A DNA stretch of 64,000 bases. Origin: DATAZK01 sp963731205. GTDB taxonomy: Bacteria > Actinomycetota > Actinomycetes > Frankiales > Frankiaceae. Each line of letters begins with the position of its first letter. The stretch's first letter is position 1. This document shows, piece by piece, positions 7,623-16,123 of this stretch. A program made the position numbers and the translations under genes. The notes beneath the pieces are model-generated. The model searched no databases. It was not told where the DNA came from and saw only the letters and a program-made list of their open reading frames with translations. Where the stretch lies: NCBI GenBank assembly GCA_963731205.1, contig CAVSUJ010000002.1, positions 1,116,001 through 1,180,000 of the forward strand. The letters are read 5' to 3'.

Positions 7623-8357
7623 ATGGCGACCCTTCTCCTGCTCCGTCACGGCCAGAGCGAGTGGAACCGTAGCAACCAGTTCACCGGCTGGGTCGACGTC
7701 GCGCTGTCGGAGAAGGGCCTCGAGGAAGCGCGCCGCGGCGGGGCGCTGATGCGGGAAAAGGGCGTGCTGCCCGACGTTCTGCACACGAGCCTGCTCACGC
7801 GCGCGATCCACACGGCGACGCTCGCGCTCGAGGAGTGCGGACGGCAATGGCTTCCCGTGCATCGCTCGTGGCGGCTGAACGAGCGGCACTACGGAGCGCT
7901 ACAAGGCCTCGACAAGGCTGCTACCAAAGAGAAATTCGGCGACGAGCAGTTCATGCTCTGGCGCCGGTCCTACGACACCCCGCCGCCGCCGATCGAGGAC
8001 GATCAGCCCAGCGGCGTCGACGAGCGCTACGCCGATCTCGCCCCTGACGTCATCCCGCGAACCGAGTGCCTCAAGGACGTCCTCGAGCGGATGCTCCCAT
8101 ACTGGTACGACGGCATCGTCCCCGATCTGAGGGCCGGACGCACGACGCTCGTGGCAGCTCACGGCAACTCGTTGCGGGCGCTGGTCAAGCACCTCGACGG
8201 GATCAGCGACGACGACATCGCCGCCCTCAACATCCCGACCGGAATCCCGCTGCGGTACGAGCTCGACTCCGAACTGCGCGTGGTCGAATCGGCCTACCTG
8301 GACCCCGAGGCCGCCGCTGCGGGGGCGGCCGCGGTGAAGGACCAGGGCTCCCACTAG
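7623..8357 (+). CDS. gpmA: 2,3-bisphosphoglycerate-dependent phosphoglycerate mutase
   Basis: 244 residues. It interconverts 3- and 2-phosphoglycerate in glycolysis through a phosphohistidine. Seen: LLLLRHGQSEWN with the catalytic His, FTGWVDVALSEKG, SLLTRAIHTA, LNERHYGALQGLDKAA with the catalytic Glu, and VAAHGNSLRALVKHL with the second His. All are typical of dPGM, and the length fits. In-frame ATGs at 7611, 7614 and 7623 are possible; 7623 begins right at the first strand and is 12 bases from AGGGA, so the exact start is uncertain. It is monocistronic between two palindromic repeats. Confidence 0.95.
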   Translation: MATLLLLRHGQSEWNRSNQFTGWVDVALSEKGLEEARRGGALMREKGVLPDVLHTSLLTRAIHTATLALEECGRQWLPVHRSWRLNERHYGALQGLDKAATKEKFGDEQFMLWRRSYDTPPPPIEDDQPSGVDERYADLAPDVIPRTECLKDVLERMLPYWYDGIVPDLRAGRTTLVAAHGNSLRALVKHLDGISDDDIAALNIPTGIPLRYELDSELRVVESAYLDPEAAAAGAAAVKDQGSH

Positions 8358-8369
8358 CCGCTTCTGCCG

Positions 8370-8426
8370 AAAATTCGAGGAAACCGACGCTTCTCGGCCC
8401 GAATGCGTAGGTTTCCTCGAACTTTT
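8370..8426. terminator. Bidirectional terminator-like hairpin between gpmA and the Rv0495c-like gene
   Basis: TTCGAGGAAACC (8374-8385) pairs perfectly with GGTTTCCTCGAA (8410-8421). Flanking A and T runs (AAAA at 8370-8373, TTTT at 8423-8426) can extend the stem with one bulge and serve as U-tracts on either strand. It lies between convergent stops at 8357 and 8438. The arm sequence is shared with the inverted repeat at 7546. Confidence 0.75.
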
Positions 8427-8437
8427 GGTGGCGGGGG

Positions 8438-9169
8438 TCAGGCTTCCGTGAGCGGCAGCAGGATGACCGGGCCGCCGCTGGCCATGCGGGCGTCGCAGTA
8501 TTCGCGGAGGACGACATAGGCCGCGTCGCCGATCAGCTCGCGCAGCTCCGACTCATACGTCGCGACGACCGGCTCGCGCCCGGCAGCATGAGCGCTGGCC
8601 GCCGAGGAGCACCACCACGACAGGTCGGCGCCGCCTTCTCCCCATGAACTGCGGGCGAATTCGCTGATCGTCGTGCGGCCCTGGCCCTCGCCCAGGTCCT
8701 CCCATTCCCGGCGCACCGGGACCTGCCAGCAGACCTCCGGCTTGGTGACCATGAAGTGCTCGCCTTCGCGCTCGGCGAGGTGGTGCAGCGCGCAGCCGTA
8801 GGTGTCGCCGGGCGTGCGGTTGAAGAAGACACAGACGTCATCGACCACGGCGGTCTTTCGCGCCGGCTCGCCGTCGAGCTCGTCGTTGATCGCGATCTTC
8901 TTGGTGCCGTGGCGCTCCCAGAGATCGGGAGTGAGCCGCTTGGCCGCCGACTTGACGCGTTTTTCGTCGGCGGTGTCGACGAAGTAGGCGCCGTGGGTGC
9001 AGCACGCATCCTCGGGATGCGCCGCGTTGATGCCGGGACAGCCTCGGCCGAAGATGCATGTCCAGGTGGACAGCAGCCAGGTGAGGTCGGCCCGGATCTC
9101 GTGCTCCGGGTCGTCGGGATCAGGGAACGTCAGCCACTCGCGAGGGCTGCTCGGCGCCGGTGCGGTCAC
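8438..9169 (-). CDS. Conserved Cys-rich actinobacterial protein (Rv0495c-like)
   Basis: 243 residues from GTG 9169, function unknown. Several cysteines are clustered: CIFGRGCPG near residue 35, DACCTHGAYF near residue 50, then DDVCVFFNR, YGCALHHLAE and PEVCWQVP. The CC-xxG pattern with scattered Cys recalls iron- or zinc-chelating YkgJ-like proteins, but this is only a resemblance. The gene lies divergently beside ppx, the same place as Rv0495c beside Rv0496. The frame is open to 9298, but that would overlap the ppx start; 9169 leaves an 87-base divergent promoter region. Confidence 0.8.
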   Translation of the reverse strand: MTAPAPSSPREWLTFPDPDDPEHEIRADLTWLLSTWTCIFGRGCPGINAAHPEDACCTHGAYFVDTADEKRVKSAAKRLTPDLWERHGTKKIAINDELDGEPARKTAVVDDVCVFFNRTPGDTYGCALHHLAEREGEHFMVTKPEVCWQVPVRREWEDLGEGQGRTTISEFARSSWGEGGADLSWWCSSAASAHAAGREPVVATYESELRELIGDAAYVVLREYCDARMASGGPVILLPLTEA

Positions 9170-9256
9170 CAGCGCGAAGTTACCCGCGCGATTGCCGACG
9201 CGCCGACCTGCCCTCAGCTGCCGCCTATCGCGCCCGCACGCATACGCTGACTTCCC

Positions 9257-10189
9257 GTGCGCCTCGGAGTCTTGGACGTGGGCTCCAACACCGTCCATCT
9301 ACTGGTTGTCGACGCCCATCCGGGTGCGGCGCCGCTGCCTGCGGCGAGCGTGAAGACCTCACTGGGACTGGCCGAACTCGTCCTTGCCGACGGCACTCTG
9401 GGCGCCGACGGGGCGGCCCGCTTGTGCGAGACGGTCGAGAACGCGCGCAAGGAAGCGGACGGGCTCGGCGTGGAGGAGTTGCTGGCGTTTGCGACCTCGG
9501 CGGTGCGCGACGCCCGCGACAGCGACGCCGTGCTCGCCGAGGTGCGCCGGCGTACCGGGGTGGATCTGCAGGTCCTCAGCGGCGACGACGAGGCCAAGCT
9601 GACCTTCCTGGCGGTGCGGCGCTGGTTCGGCTGGAGTGCCGGGCGGCTATTGGCGCTCGACATAGGCGGCGGTTCATTCGAAGTCGCCGCCGGTGAGGAC
9701 GAGGACCCTGATGTCGCGGCGTCGCTGCCGCTCGGTGCGAGCCGGCTGACCCGCGACTGGCTGCGCAACGATCCGCCCAAGCGCAGCGAGATGGCAGCCT
9801 TGCGCAAGTACGCGAAAGCCCAGCTTTCCCCGCTGGTGAAGGACCTCTACGAGCTCGGCGAGCCCAATCGCGTCGTCGCGACCAGCAAGTCGTTCCGCTC
9901 GCTCGCGCGGATCGCCGGCGCCGCGCCCTACAGCAAAGGTCAGTACGTGAGGCGCTCGCTGACGGCGGCCGACCTCGACTCCGTCGTCGCTCGGCTTTCC
10001 AAGCTGCCGGCAGCCGAACGCGCGATGCTCCCGGGGGTGTCGCCGAGCCGGGCTCAGCAGTTGCTGGCCGCGGCGCTGGTCGCATCGGAGGCGATGGACC
10101 TGCTCGGCGTCACCCAGGTCGAGATCTGCCCGTGGGCGCTGCGCGAGGGGATCATTCTGCGCAAGCTGGACCACCTCCCCCCTGATTGA
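9257..10189 (+). CDS. ppx: Ppx/GppA family exopolyphosphatase (Rv0496-like)
   Basis: 310 residues. This family removes terminal phosphates from polyphosphate or hydrolyses pppGpp; short actinobacterial forms like this one are usually exopolyphosphatases. Seen: the ASKHA phosphate-1 motif GVLDVGSNTVHLLVVD at the N-terminus, AFATSAVRDARDS, and phosphate-2 LLALDIGGGSFEVAAG near residue 140, followed by LPLGASRLTRDW. It lacks the C-terminal HD-like domain of long E. coli forms. GTG 9257 is preceded by TACGCT at 9243-9248, so the transcript may be leaderless. Confidence 0.9.
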   Translation: MRLGVLDVGSNTVHLLVVDAHPGAAPLPAASVKTSLGLAELVLADGTLGADGAARLCETVENARKEADGLGVEELLAFATSAVRDARDSDAVLAEVRRRTGVDLQVLSGDDEAKLTFLAVRRWFGWSAGRLLALDIGGGSFEVAAGEDEDPDVAASLPLGASRLTRDWLRNDPPKRSEMAALRKYAKAQLSPLVKDLYELGEPNRVVATSKSFRSLARIAGAAPYSKGQYVRRSLTAADLDSVVARLSKLPAAERAMLPGVSPSRAQQLLAAALVASEAMDLLGVTQVEICPWALREGIILRKLDHLPPD

Positions 10190-10234
10190 ACCGAATCGGT
10201 TGAGATCTTCGCCCGGAACGATCACCCTCAAGTC

Positions 10235-10825
10235 ATGTCTGCTTCGGGGGCGGGCGGGGCTGTCCGCCTCGCCGTGTTTCTGATGGTCGCCGGGATCTGC
10301 GTGGCTTGCGGGTCGAGTTCCAAGGGTTCATCGACGGCGTCTACCGCCCCGTCATCGGCCGGCCCGTCCTCGACCGCGCCCTCCTCGACCGCCCCGACAT
10401 CCGCGCCACCGACCAGTTCAGCTGCGGGCGGATCCGGGACCCTGACCGCGAGCGGGGCCGTCACCGGAACGCTGACCGAGACGGCCAACGGGTCGGGCTC
10501 GTCGTGCCAGGCGAGCGCGGCCGGCATCACCCGGGGAATGATCCAGTTCACCCTCGGGTCGGCTCGCTACACGCTGCAGCTTTCGCTGCCCGCCGGGGCC
10601 ACGACCTTTCCCACCACCAAGACCAACACGCTGGTCGCGTTCTACAACGGCGACGACTCGTCCAAGGAGTGGAGCGCCGGGACGACGAAATCGCCCGGGC
10701 GCGGCACGGTCAGCCTGACCGGCAAGAAGGGCACGATCAGCGCGACCCTCGGTTACAGCCCGCCCGAATCCACCAGCCCAGCGCTGGGGCCCGTGACGGT
10801 CTCCGGCACCTTCACCTGCCCCTGA
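10235..10825 (+). CDS. Putative lipoprotein with Ser/Thr/Pro-rich linker
   Basis: 196 residues. A hydrophobic segment (AVRLAVFLMVAG) leads to VACG, a plausible lipobox with Cys at about residue 25. A low-complexity Ser/Thr/Ala/Pro linker follows to about residue 65, then a small beta-rich domain with two further cysteines (GSSCQASA and the C-terminal TFTCP) that may form a disulphide. No family is recognised. It was probably exported and lipid-anchored. It sits between ppx and the isomerase gene. Confidence 0.7.
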   Translation: MSASGAGGAVRLAVFLMVAGICVACGSSSKGSSTASTAPSSAGPSSTAPSSTAPTSAPPTSSAAGGSGTLTASGAVTGTLTETANGSGSSCQASAAGITRGMIQFTLGSARYTLQLSLPAGATTFPTTKTNTLVAFYNGDDSSKEWSAGTTKSPGRGTVSLTGKKGTISATLGYSPPESTSPALGPVTVSGTFTCP

Positions 10826-10894
10826 CGCGCATCGCCGTGGGCCCGGCACCGTCGACGATCTCCGGGCGGCCGCCGCGACCCTTAGGCTGAGATC

Positions 10895-11737
10895 GTGAGC
10901 GGCGACGGCGTGATCGCCCGGGTGCCCTCGGCGAAGGTGGCCCTGTCCACCGCGTCGACGTATCCCGAGTCGACCGCGAGCGCGTTCGAAATCGCTTCCC
11001 GGCTGGGCTATGACGGGGTCGAGGTCATGGTCTGGACCGATCCGGTGAGCCAGGACATCGACGCCCTGCGCCGGCTCTCGGACTACCACCAGATCCCGAT
11101 CCTGGCGATCCATTCCCCGTGTCTGATCATCACGCAACGGGTCTGGGGGACCGACCCGTGGGGCAAGTTACAGAAGGCGAAAACGGCGGCGGAAAAGCTC
11201 GGGGCGTCCACCGTGGTCGTGCATCCGCCGTTTCGCTGGCAGCGCGATTACGCGCGAGAATTCATCTCGGGCATCGCGACAATGGCCGGCGAGACCGACG
11301 TGCGCTTCGCGGTGGAGAACATGTTCCCGCTGCGCGCCCGGGGCCGCACCGTGGTGCCGTACGCCCCCGACTACACGCCGGTGGATCAGGACTTCAGCCA
11401 CGTCACGCTCGACCTCTCGCACACGGCCGTGTCGCAGTCCGACGCGCTCGCGATGGCGACGACACTCGGCGACCGGCTGGCTCACGTCCACATGGCCGAC
11501 GGCTCGGGCACCCCCAAGGACGAGCACCTCGTCCCGGGTCGCGGCACCCAGCCGTGCGCCGAGCTGCTGGAGCGGCTCGCCGAGAACGGTTACGCCGGTC
11601 TGGTGGTCGTGGAAGTCAACACCCGCAAGGCCGAATCGCGCGCGGACCGGGAGGCGGACCTCGCCGAAGCTCTCGCGTTCACCCGGCTGAACATGGCGGC
11701 ACCGGCGGACTTCGCCGACGTGCGTCGCCGCGCCTGA
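10895..11737 (+). CDS. Sugar phosphate isomerase/epimerase (Rv0498-like, AP endonuclease 2 / xylose isomerase-like TIM barrel)
   Basis: 280 residues. The TIM-barrel fold of this family is seen in YPESTASAFEIASRLGYDGVEVMVW, LAIHSPCLIITQRVWG, VVVHPPFRWQ, RFAVENMFPLR, VTLDLSHTAVS, RLAHVHMADGSG and VVVEVNTRKAE. Metal-ligand Glu, His and Asp residues sit at the ends of these strands. The substrate is unknown. It lies between ppx and proC as Rv0498 does in M. tuberculosis. GTG 10895 has TAGGCT at 10883-10888, consistent with leaderless transcription. Confidence 0.85.
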   Translation: MSGDGVIARVPSAKVALSTASTYPESTASAFEIASRLGYDGVEVMVWTDPVSQDIDALRRLSDYHQIPILAIHSPCLIITQRVWGTDPWGKLQKAKTAAEKLGASTVVVHPPFRWQRDYAREFISGIATMAGETDVRFAVENMFPLRARGRTVVPYAPDYTPVDQDFSHVTLDLSHTAVSQSDALAMATTLGDRLAHVHMADGSGTPKDEHLVPGRGTQPCAELLERLAENGYAGLVVVEVNTRKAESRADREADLAEALAFTRLNMAAPADFADVRRRA

Positions 11738-11761
11738 GCGGCGCTCGGGAAAGCCGCCGGC

Positions 11762-12530
11762 GTGCCCTCGCTCTTCGATCCCCTGGTGGATTTCTACGAC
11801 GCAGCCCGCCCGGAGTACCCCGACGCGCATTTCGATGCGCTGGCGGCGCTCACCCGGCCGCTGGAGGGTGCGCGAGTGGTCGAGGTGGGAGCGGGGACCG
11901 GGATCGCCACCCGGGCGATGCGCCGCCGCGGGGCGATGGTCCTGCCGCTCGATCACGGCGCGGCGATGCTGCGCCGGCTCCAGGAGCGAGGGGCCGATTT
12001 CCCCCCGGCCGTGCAGGCCGATGCCCATCAGCTTCCGGTGCGCTCCCGCTGGGCGGATCTGGTGTGTTACGCCCAAGCCTGGCACTGGACGGATCCCGCC
12101 CGCGCCACCGCCGAGGCGGGACGGGTGCTGAAGCCCGGGGGTTCGCTCGCGGTCTGGTGGAACCTCGTGCAGTCCGACGGCTTGGACTGGCTCGAGCGCC
12201 AGCACGCCCGTATCCGGGCGGCTAATCCGGCATGGGACGGCAACGCCAATCACCACCGCGGGTGGCAGCAGGAATTCGAGTCCTGTCGGCTGGACGGTGC
12301 GCACCGCCGCGACCCCGTGGATACGCGTGCTGCCGCTGGAGGATTACCTGGTGTGGATGCGCTCGAAGTCCTACGTCGGCGCCATCGAGCCGTGGGCGCT
12401 GGAGGAGTTCATGGCCGCCGAGCGGGAGTCGCTGCTGGCAGCCTTTCCCGACGGGCAGATCGTCGAGCCCTTCGTCACTGAGCTCTATGTCGTTGGTCCG
12501 CCCACGCCGCCCGAAGTCGGGAGAGACTGA
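11762..12530 (+). pseudogene. Class I SAM methyltransferase gene with an apparent +1 frameshift
   Basis: From GTG 11762 the frame encodes a methyltransf_11-type protein: VVEVGAGTGIATRAMRRRG (motif I), VQADAHQLPV and CYAQAWHWTDPARATAEAGRV, through FESCRLD near 12295. The expected ending continues in the next frame as VRTAATPWIRVLPLEDYLVW to DGQIVEPFVTELYVV, stopping at 12530. One extra base near 12290-12296 (in CTGGACGGTG) explains the break. Repaired length would be about 255 residues. It may be a true pseudogene or a sequencing indel; two neighbours show the same defect. Confidence 0.75.
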
Positions 12531-12534
12531 ACGC

Positions 12535-13336
12535 ATGCGCATCGCCATCCTCGGGGCCGGCAAGATCGGCGAGGCGCTGCTGGCCGGGTTGCTGCGCAGT
12601 GGCCGGACCCCCGCCGAGTTGTGCTTCGCCGAGCAATACGCCGAGCGCGCCGCCGAGATCTCCGGGCGGTACGGCGTGGAGGGGATCTCCAGCGTCGCCG
12701 CAGCAGAAGGCGCTGACGTGGTCGTGATCGCGGTCAAGCCGCCGGATGTCGGTGCGCTCGCCTCCGAGATCGGAGCTGCGGTGGGCCCGCACGCGGTTGT
12801 GGTGAGCGTCGCAGCGGGCATCTCGACCGCGTTTCCTGGAGGCGCACCTTCCGTCCGGTTGCCGGGTCGTACGGGTCATGCCCAACACGCCGATGCTGGT
12901 GGGCGAGGGCATGTCGGCGATCGCGGCCGGCACTCACGCCGGCGCCGACGACCTCGCGCGCGCCGAGGAACTCCTCGGCGCGGTCGGCAAGGTGGTGCGG
13001 CTGCCCGAGTCGCAGCTCGATGCCGTCACGGCACTGTCGGGCAGCGGTCCCGCCTACGTCTTCCTGCTGGCCGAGGCCATGATCGACGCGGGTGTGCTCA
13101 TCGGGCTGGCCCGGCCCGTCGCCACGCAGCTCGCGGTGCAGACCATCCTCGGTTCGGCGGTCATGCTGCGCGACAGCGGCGACTCCGCGACACAGCTGCG
13201 CGAGGCGGTCACCTCGCCGGGTGGCACCACCGCGGCGGCGCTGCGCCGCCTCGAGGATCGCGGCCTTCGCGCTGCGCTGAGCGATGCGCTCGAAGCGGCG
13301 CGCGATCGGTCCCGTGAGATGGCCGGCGACACGTGA
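12535..13336 (+). pseudogene. proC: Pyrroline-5-carboxylate reductase gene with an apparent +1 frameshift
   Basis: ProC makes proline from pyrroline-5-carboxylate with NAD(P)H. From ATG 12535 the first part has MRIAILGAGKIGEALLAGLL (Rossmann start), VVVIAVKPPDVGAL and VVSVAAGIST. After GCG TTT the frame breaks at 12835: one extra C in TTTCCTGGAG turns the expected F-L-E-A-H-L-P-S-G into nonsense, while the next frame gives VVRVMPNTPMLVGEGM, DAVTALSGSGPAYVFLLAEA and REAVTSPGGTTAAAL to the stop at 13336. All ProC motifs are present across the two frames; the repaired length (about 266) is normal. Because proC is usually needed for proline prototrophy, an indel error is quite possible. Confidence 0.85.
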
Positions 13337-14520
13337 CGGCCACCGTCGAGATCGTCTGGGACGAGCAGCTCACCGCGTACGACCACGGTGAGGGCCACCC
13401 GCTGCGGCCGGTCCGGCTCGAGCTGACCATGGCGCTCGCCCGCCAGCTCGGGGTGCTCGACCGGCCGGGGATCACGTTCCGCTCGCCGGTCATGGCCAGC
13501 GACGAACTGCTCGGGCTGGTGCACGACCCGCTGTACGTGGGTTTCGTCCGCCGGGTGCGGCCCGACCAGATCGTGAATGCGGCGGGCCGCCACTTCGGCT
13601 TCGGCAGTGCCGACAATCCGATCTTCTCGCGTATGCACGAGGCTTCGGCGCTGGTGAGCGGTGCGTCGATGACGGCTGCGGCGGCGGTGTGGGAGGGACG
13701 CGCTGACCGAGCGGTGAACCTCTCCGGCGGCTTGCACCACGCGATGCGCGATCACGCGAGCGGCTTCTGCGTCTACGACGATCCGGCGGTCGCGATCGCC
13801 TGGCTGCTGTCGGCCGGCGCCGAGCGCGTCGCCTATGTCGATGTCGACGTTCATCACGGCGACGGCGTGCAGGCAGCGTTCTACGGCGACCCGCGCGTGC
13901 TGACGATCAGCCTGCACGAGAGCGGTCGCACGCTCTTTCCCGGCACCGGCTTCGCGTCCGAGATCGGCAGCGGTGAAGCGGCCGGCTATTCGGTGAATGT
14001 CGCCCTCCCCGCCGGAACGGGCGACGCGGGGTGGCTGCGTGCTTTCGAAGCGGTCGTCCCGCCGATCCTTCAGGCGTACCAGCCACAAATCCTGGTGACC
14101 CAGCACGGCTGTGACACCCATTGGCTCGATCCGCTGGCTCACCTGACGTGTTCCGTCGACGGGCAGCGCACCGCGTATCACCGGTTGGCGGAGCTCGCCG
14201 ACAGCTGCGCGGGCGGCAAGTGGGTGGCGGTCGGCGGGGGCGGCTACGAGGTTGGTCAGGTCGTCCCGCGAGCCTGGACCCATCTGCTCGCCGAGCTCAC
14301 CGGAGCCCCGGTCAACGGGCTCACCCCCAGCGACTGGCAGCAAGAGGTCGTGGAACGCGTCGGCGGCCCCGCGCCGGGCAGTCTCACAGATCTCGAAGGC
14401 GCGGGCGACGTCCCGGTGGTGCGCGGCGCCCCCTGGGAGGGCTCGACCGGCACCGCGCTGGACGAGTCGATCGAGGCCACCCGCCGCGCCGTCTTCCGCT
14501 TCCACGGTTTGCAGCCATGA
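13333..14520 (+). CDS. AcuC-like histone deacetylase family protein
   Basis: 395 residues, class I/II HDAC-type zinc amidohydrolase. AcuC-like enzymes remove acetyl groups from acetyl-CoA synthetase and other proteins. Seen: YDHGEGHPLRPVRLEL at the N-terminus, NLSGGLHHAMRDHASGFCVYDD with the catalytic His pair, VAYVDVDVHHGDGVQ with Asp/His zinc ligands, TISLHESGRTLFPGTG, and VTQHGCDTHWLDPLAHLTCS with the second zinc Asp. GTG 13333 overlaps the proC stop by 4 bases. The frame is intact although the genes on both sides are broken. Confident family call. Confidence 0.9.
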   Translation: MTATVEIVWDEQLTAYDHGEGHPLRPVRLELTMALARQLGVLDRPGITFRSPVMASDELLGLVHDPLYVGFVRRVRPDQIVNAAGRHFGFGSADNPIFSRMHEASALVSGASMTAAAAVWEGRADRAVNLSGGLHHAMRDHASGFCVYDDPAVAIAWLLSAGAERVAYVDVDVHHGDGVQAAFYGDPRVLTISLHESGRTLFPGTGFASEIGSGEAAGYSVNVALPAGTGDAGWLRAFEAVVPPILQAYQPQILVTQHGCDTHWLDPLAHLTCSVDGQRTAYHRLAELADSCAGGKWVAVGGGGYEVGQVVPRAWTHLLAELTGAPVNGLTPSDWQQEVVERVGGPAPGSLTDLEGAGDVPVVRGAPWEGSTGTALDESIEATRRAVFRFHGLQP

Positions 14521-14910
14521 CCGACTCCGGCCGCGGCCTGCCTCCGGAGATCGCCGCGATCCGAGAGGAACTGCTCGCACTTCGCGTTGGGGCTCCCAGA
14601 GGCCTGGGAGGACCATCCCTGGGGCGAGAGCGTGGCCAAGGTGCGCAAGAAGGTCTTCGCGTTCTTCGGCGTCGGCGACGGGAGCCACCCAGCGGGCATC
14701 ACCGTGAAGCTGCCCGAATCGGCCGGCCACGCGCTCTCGCTGCCGGAAGGCAGCCCCACCGGCTACGGTCTCGGCCGGGCCGGCTGGGTGACGATCGGGC
14801 TGAGCGGCGAACTCCCGCCGACGGATGTGCTGACCGACTGGATCATGGAGAGCTACCGGGCGGTGGCCCCGAAGTCCCTGGCGGCCAAGCTGACCTGCGC
14901 CGACGAGTAG
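14517..14910 (+). pseudogene. MmcQ/YjbR-family gene with an apparent +1 frameshift
   Basis: ATG 14517 overlaps the acuC stop (ATGA) and reads through EIAAIREELLALR; the family body then continues one base later as LGLPEAWEDHPWGESVAKVR, KVFAFFGVGDG, ITVKLPE and YGLGRAGWVTIGL to TAG 14908. An extra G at about 14586 (CGC G TTG) would restore REELLALRLGLPEAWEDHPWGE-like continuity. If real, translation could instead start at TTG 14587, giving a 107-residue protein without its first helix. MmcQ/YjbR proteins have a CyaY-like DNA-binding-type fold and no firm function. Confidence 0.7.
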
Positions 14911-14947
14911 GCTCGCCAACAGGCTGGTCGCAAACGAAGGGTCACTC

Positions 14948-15046
14948 GTGGGTTCCGTAATCAAGAAGCGTCGTAAGCGCATGGCGAAGAAGAAGCATCG
15001 CAAGCTGCTGAAGAAGACCCGCGTTCAGCGTCGTAACAAGAAGTAG
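14948..15046 (+). CDS. Small ribosomal subunit protein bS22 (AURKAIP1/COX24-type), 32 aa
   Basis: A 32-residue, extremely basic peptide: starts VGSVIKKRRKRMAKKKHRK and ends RVQRRNKK. It matches the AURKAIP1/COX24-domain mini-protein found as bS22 in mycobacterial 30S ribosomes, and its position before the galE2-like gene matches Rv0500B. GTG 14948 is preceded by GAAGGG 6 bases upstream. The sequence leaves no room for other domains. It should bind 16S rRNA as part of the ribosome. High confidence despite its size, because composition, position and motif agree. Confidence 0.92.
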   Translation: MGSVIKKRRKRMAKKKHRKLLKKTRVQRRNKK

Positions 15047-15076
15047 CTGACTCCCGCAGCCGGGAGAAGGGGACCG

Positions 15077-16123
15077 ATGGCCCGCCGCGTACTCATCACC
15101 GGGGTGGCACGCCACCTCGGCGGGCGGCTGGCGCAGATCCTCGCGGCATCACCGGATGTCGAGGTCGTCGTAGGAGTCGATACGACGGCACCCCGGGCCG
15201 ATCTCGGTCACACCGAGTTCGTCCGGGCCGACATCCGAAATCCGATCATTGCCAAGGTGCTCAGCACCGAGCGCATCGACACGGTCGTGCACATGAATCT
15301 CATCGCGACCCCCGAGCGCGCCGGCGGGCGTACGGCGATGAAGGAAATCAACGTCATCGGCACCATGCAGCTGCTTGCTGCCTGCCAGAAGGCGCCGCTC
15401 GTGCGCCGCCTGGTGGTCAAGTCGTCGACCGCGATCTACGGCTCCTCCTCACGCGATCCAGCGCTGTTCACGGAGGAATCACCACCTCGCGGCGGGGCTG
15501 CCGGCTTCGCGAAAGACGCGGTCGAGGTCGAGGGTTACGTGCGCGGCTTCGGCCGGCGCCGTCCTGATGTGGCGTTGAGCGTGCTGCGCTTCACCAACTT
15601 CATCGGCCCACATCTCGACAGCTCGCTGACGCGCTATCTCGCACTGCCGGTGGTGCCGACCGTGCTCGGCTATGACCCGCGCATCCAGCTCTGCCACGAA
15701 GACGACGCGCTGGAGGTGCTGCGCCTCGCCGCGCTCGGCGACCACTCCGGGGTGGTCAACGTCGGCGGTGAAGGCCAGATCTTGCTGTCGCAGGCGATCC
15801 GCCGTGCCGGCAGGCTCTGGATCGCCGTGCCCCCTCCGGCCGTCACGATCACCGGGGATCTGCTGCGGCGGGCGAAGCTCGTCGATGTCTCGCCGGAGCA
15901 GATCCGTTTCCTGGAACACGGCCGAGTTGCTGACGTGAGCCGGCTGCGTCAGGCTTTCGGGTATGAGCCGCGCTACACCACCGTCGAGGCGTTCGACGAT
16001 TGGGTGGCCTCGGCGGGGCTGCGCATCATCGATCCCGATGCCGTCGCGCTGGCCGAGCGGACCGCCTTCCGGCTGCTGCGCCGTGGCCATCGGCAGCTGG
16101 AGCGGGTGATGGCGCGTGTCTGA
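15077..16123 (+). CDS. NAD-dependent epimerase/dehydratase (Rv0501/GalE2-like)
   Basis: 348 residues, extended SDR family. Seen: VLITGVARHLGGRLAQIL (a variant GxxxxxG nucleotide loop), VVGVDTTAPRADLGHTEFVRADIRN, VVHMNLIATPERAG, VVKSSTAIYGSSSRDPALFTE (the catalytic Tyr-xxx-Lys is not in its usual position) and ALSVLRFTNFIGP. The family includes UDP-sugar epimerases, but the specific substrate is not known for the Rv0501 group. Start ATG 15077 has GGGAGAAGGGG upstream. The stop overlaps the acyltransferase start by 8 bases, so the two genes are co-transcribed. Confidence 0.85.
   Translation: MARRVLITGVARHLGGRLAQILAASPDVEVVVGVDTTAPRADLGHTEFVRADIRNPIIAKVLSTERIDTVVHMNLIATPERAGGRTAMKEINVIGTMQLLAACQKAPLVRRLVVKSSTAIYGSSSRDPALFTEESPPRGGAAGFAKDAVEVEGYVRGFGRRRPDVALSVLRFTNFIGPHLDSSLTRYLALPVVPTVLGYDPRIQLCHEDDALEVLRLAALGDHSGVVNVGGEGQILLSQAIRRAGRLWIAVPPPAVTITGDLLRRAKLVDVSPEQIRFLEHGRVADVSRLRQAFGYEPRYTTVEAFDDWVASAGLRIIDPDAVALAERTAFRLLRRGHRQLERVMARV

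Noticed and set aside
14517..14960. Continuous frame from ATG 14517 in the original reading frame as a real protein
   Set aside because: After about residue 23 it becomes Arg/Gly-rich nonsense while the next frame carries the conserved MmcQ/YjbR body.
13054..15003. 649-residue open frame on the minus strand
   Set aside because: It lies antisense to acuC, MmcQ and the end of proC, all with clear family motifs. Long antisense frames are usual in high-GC DNA.
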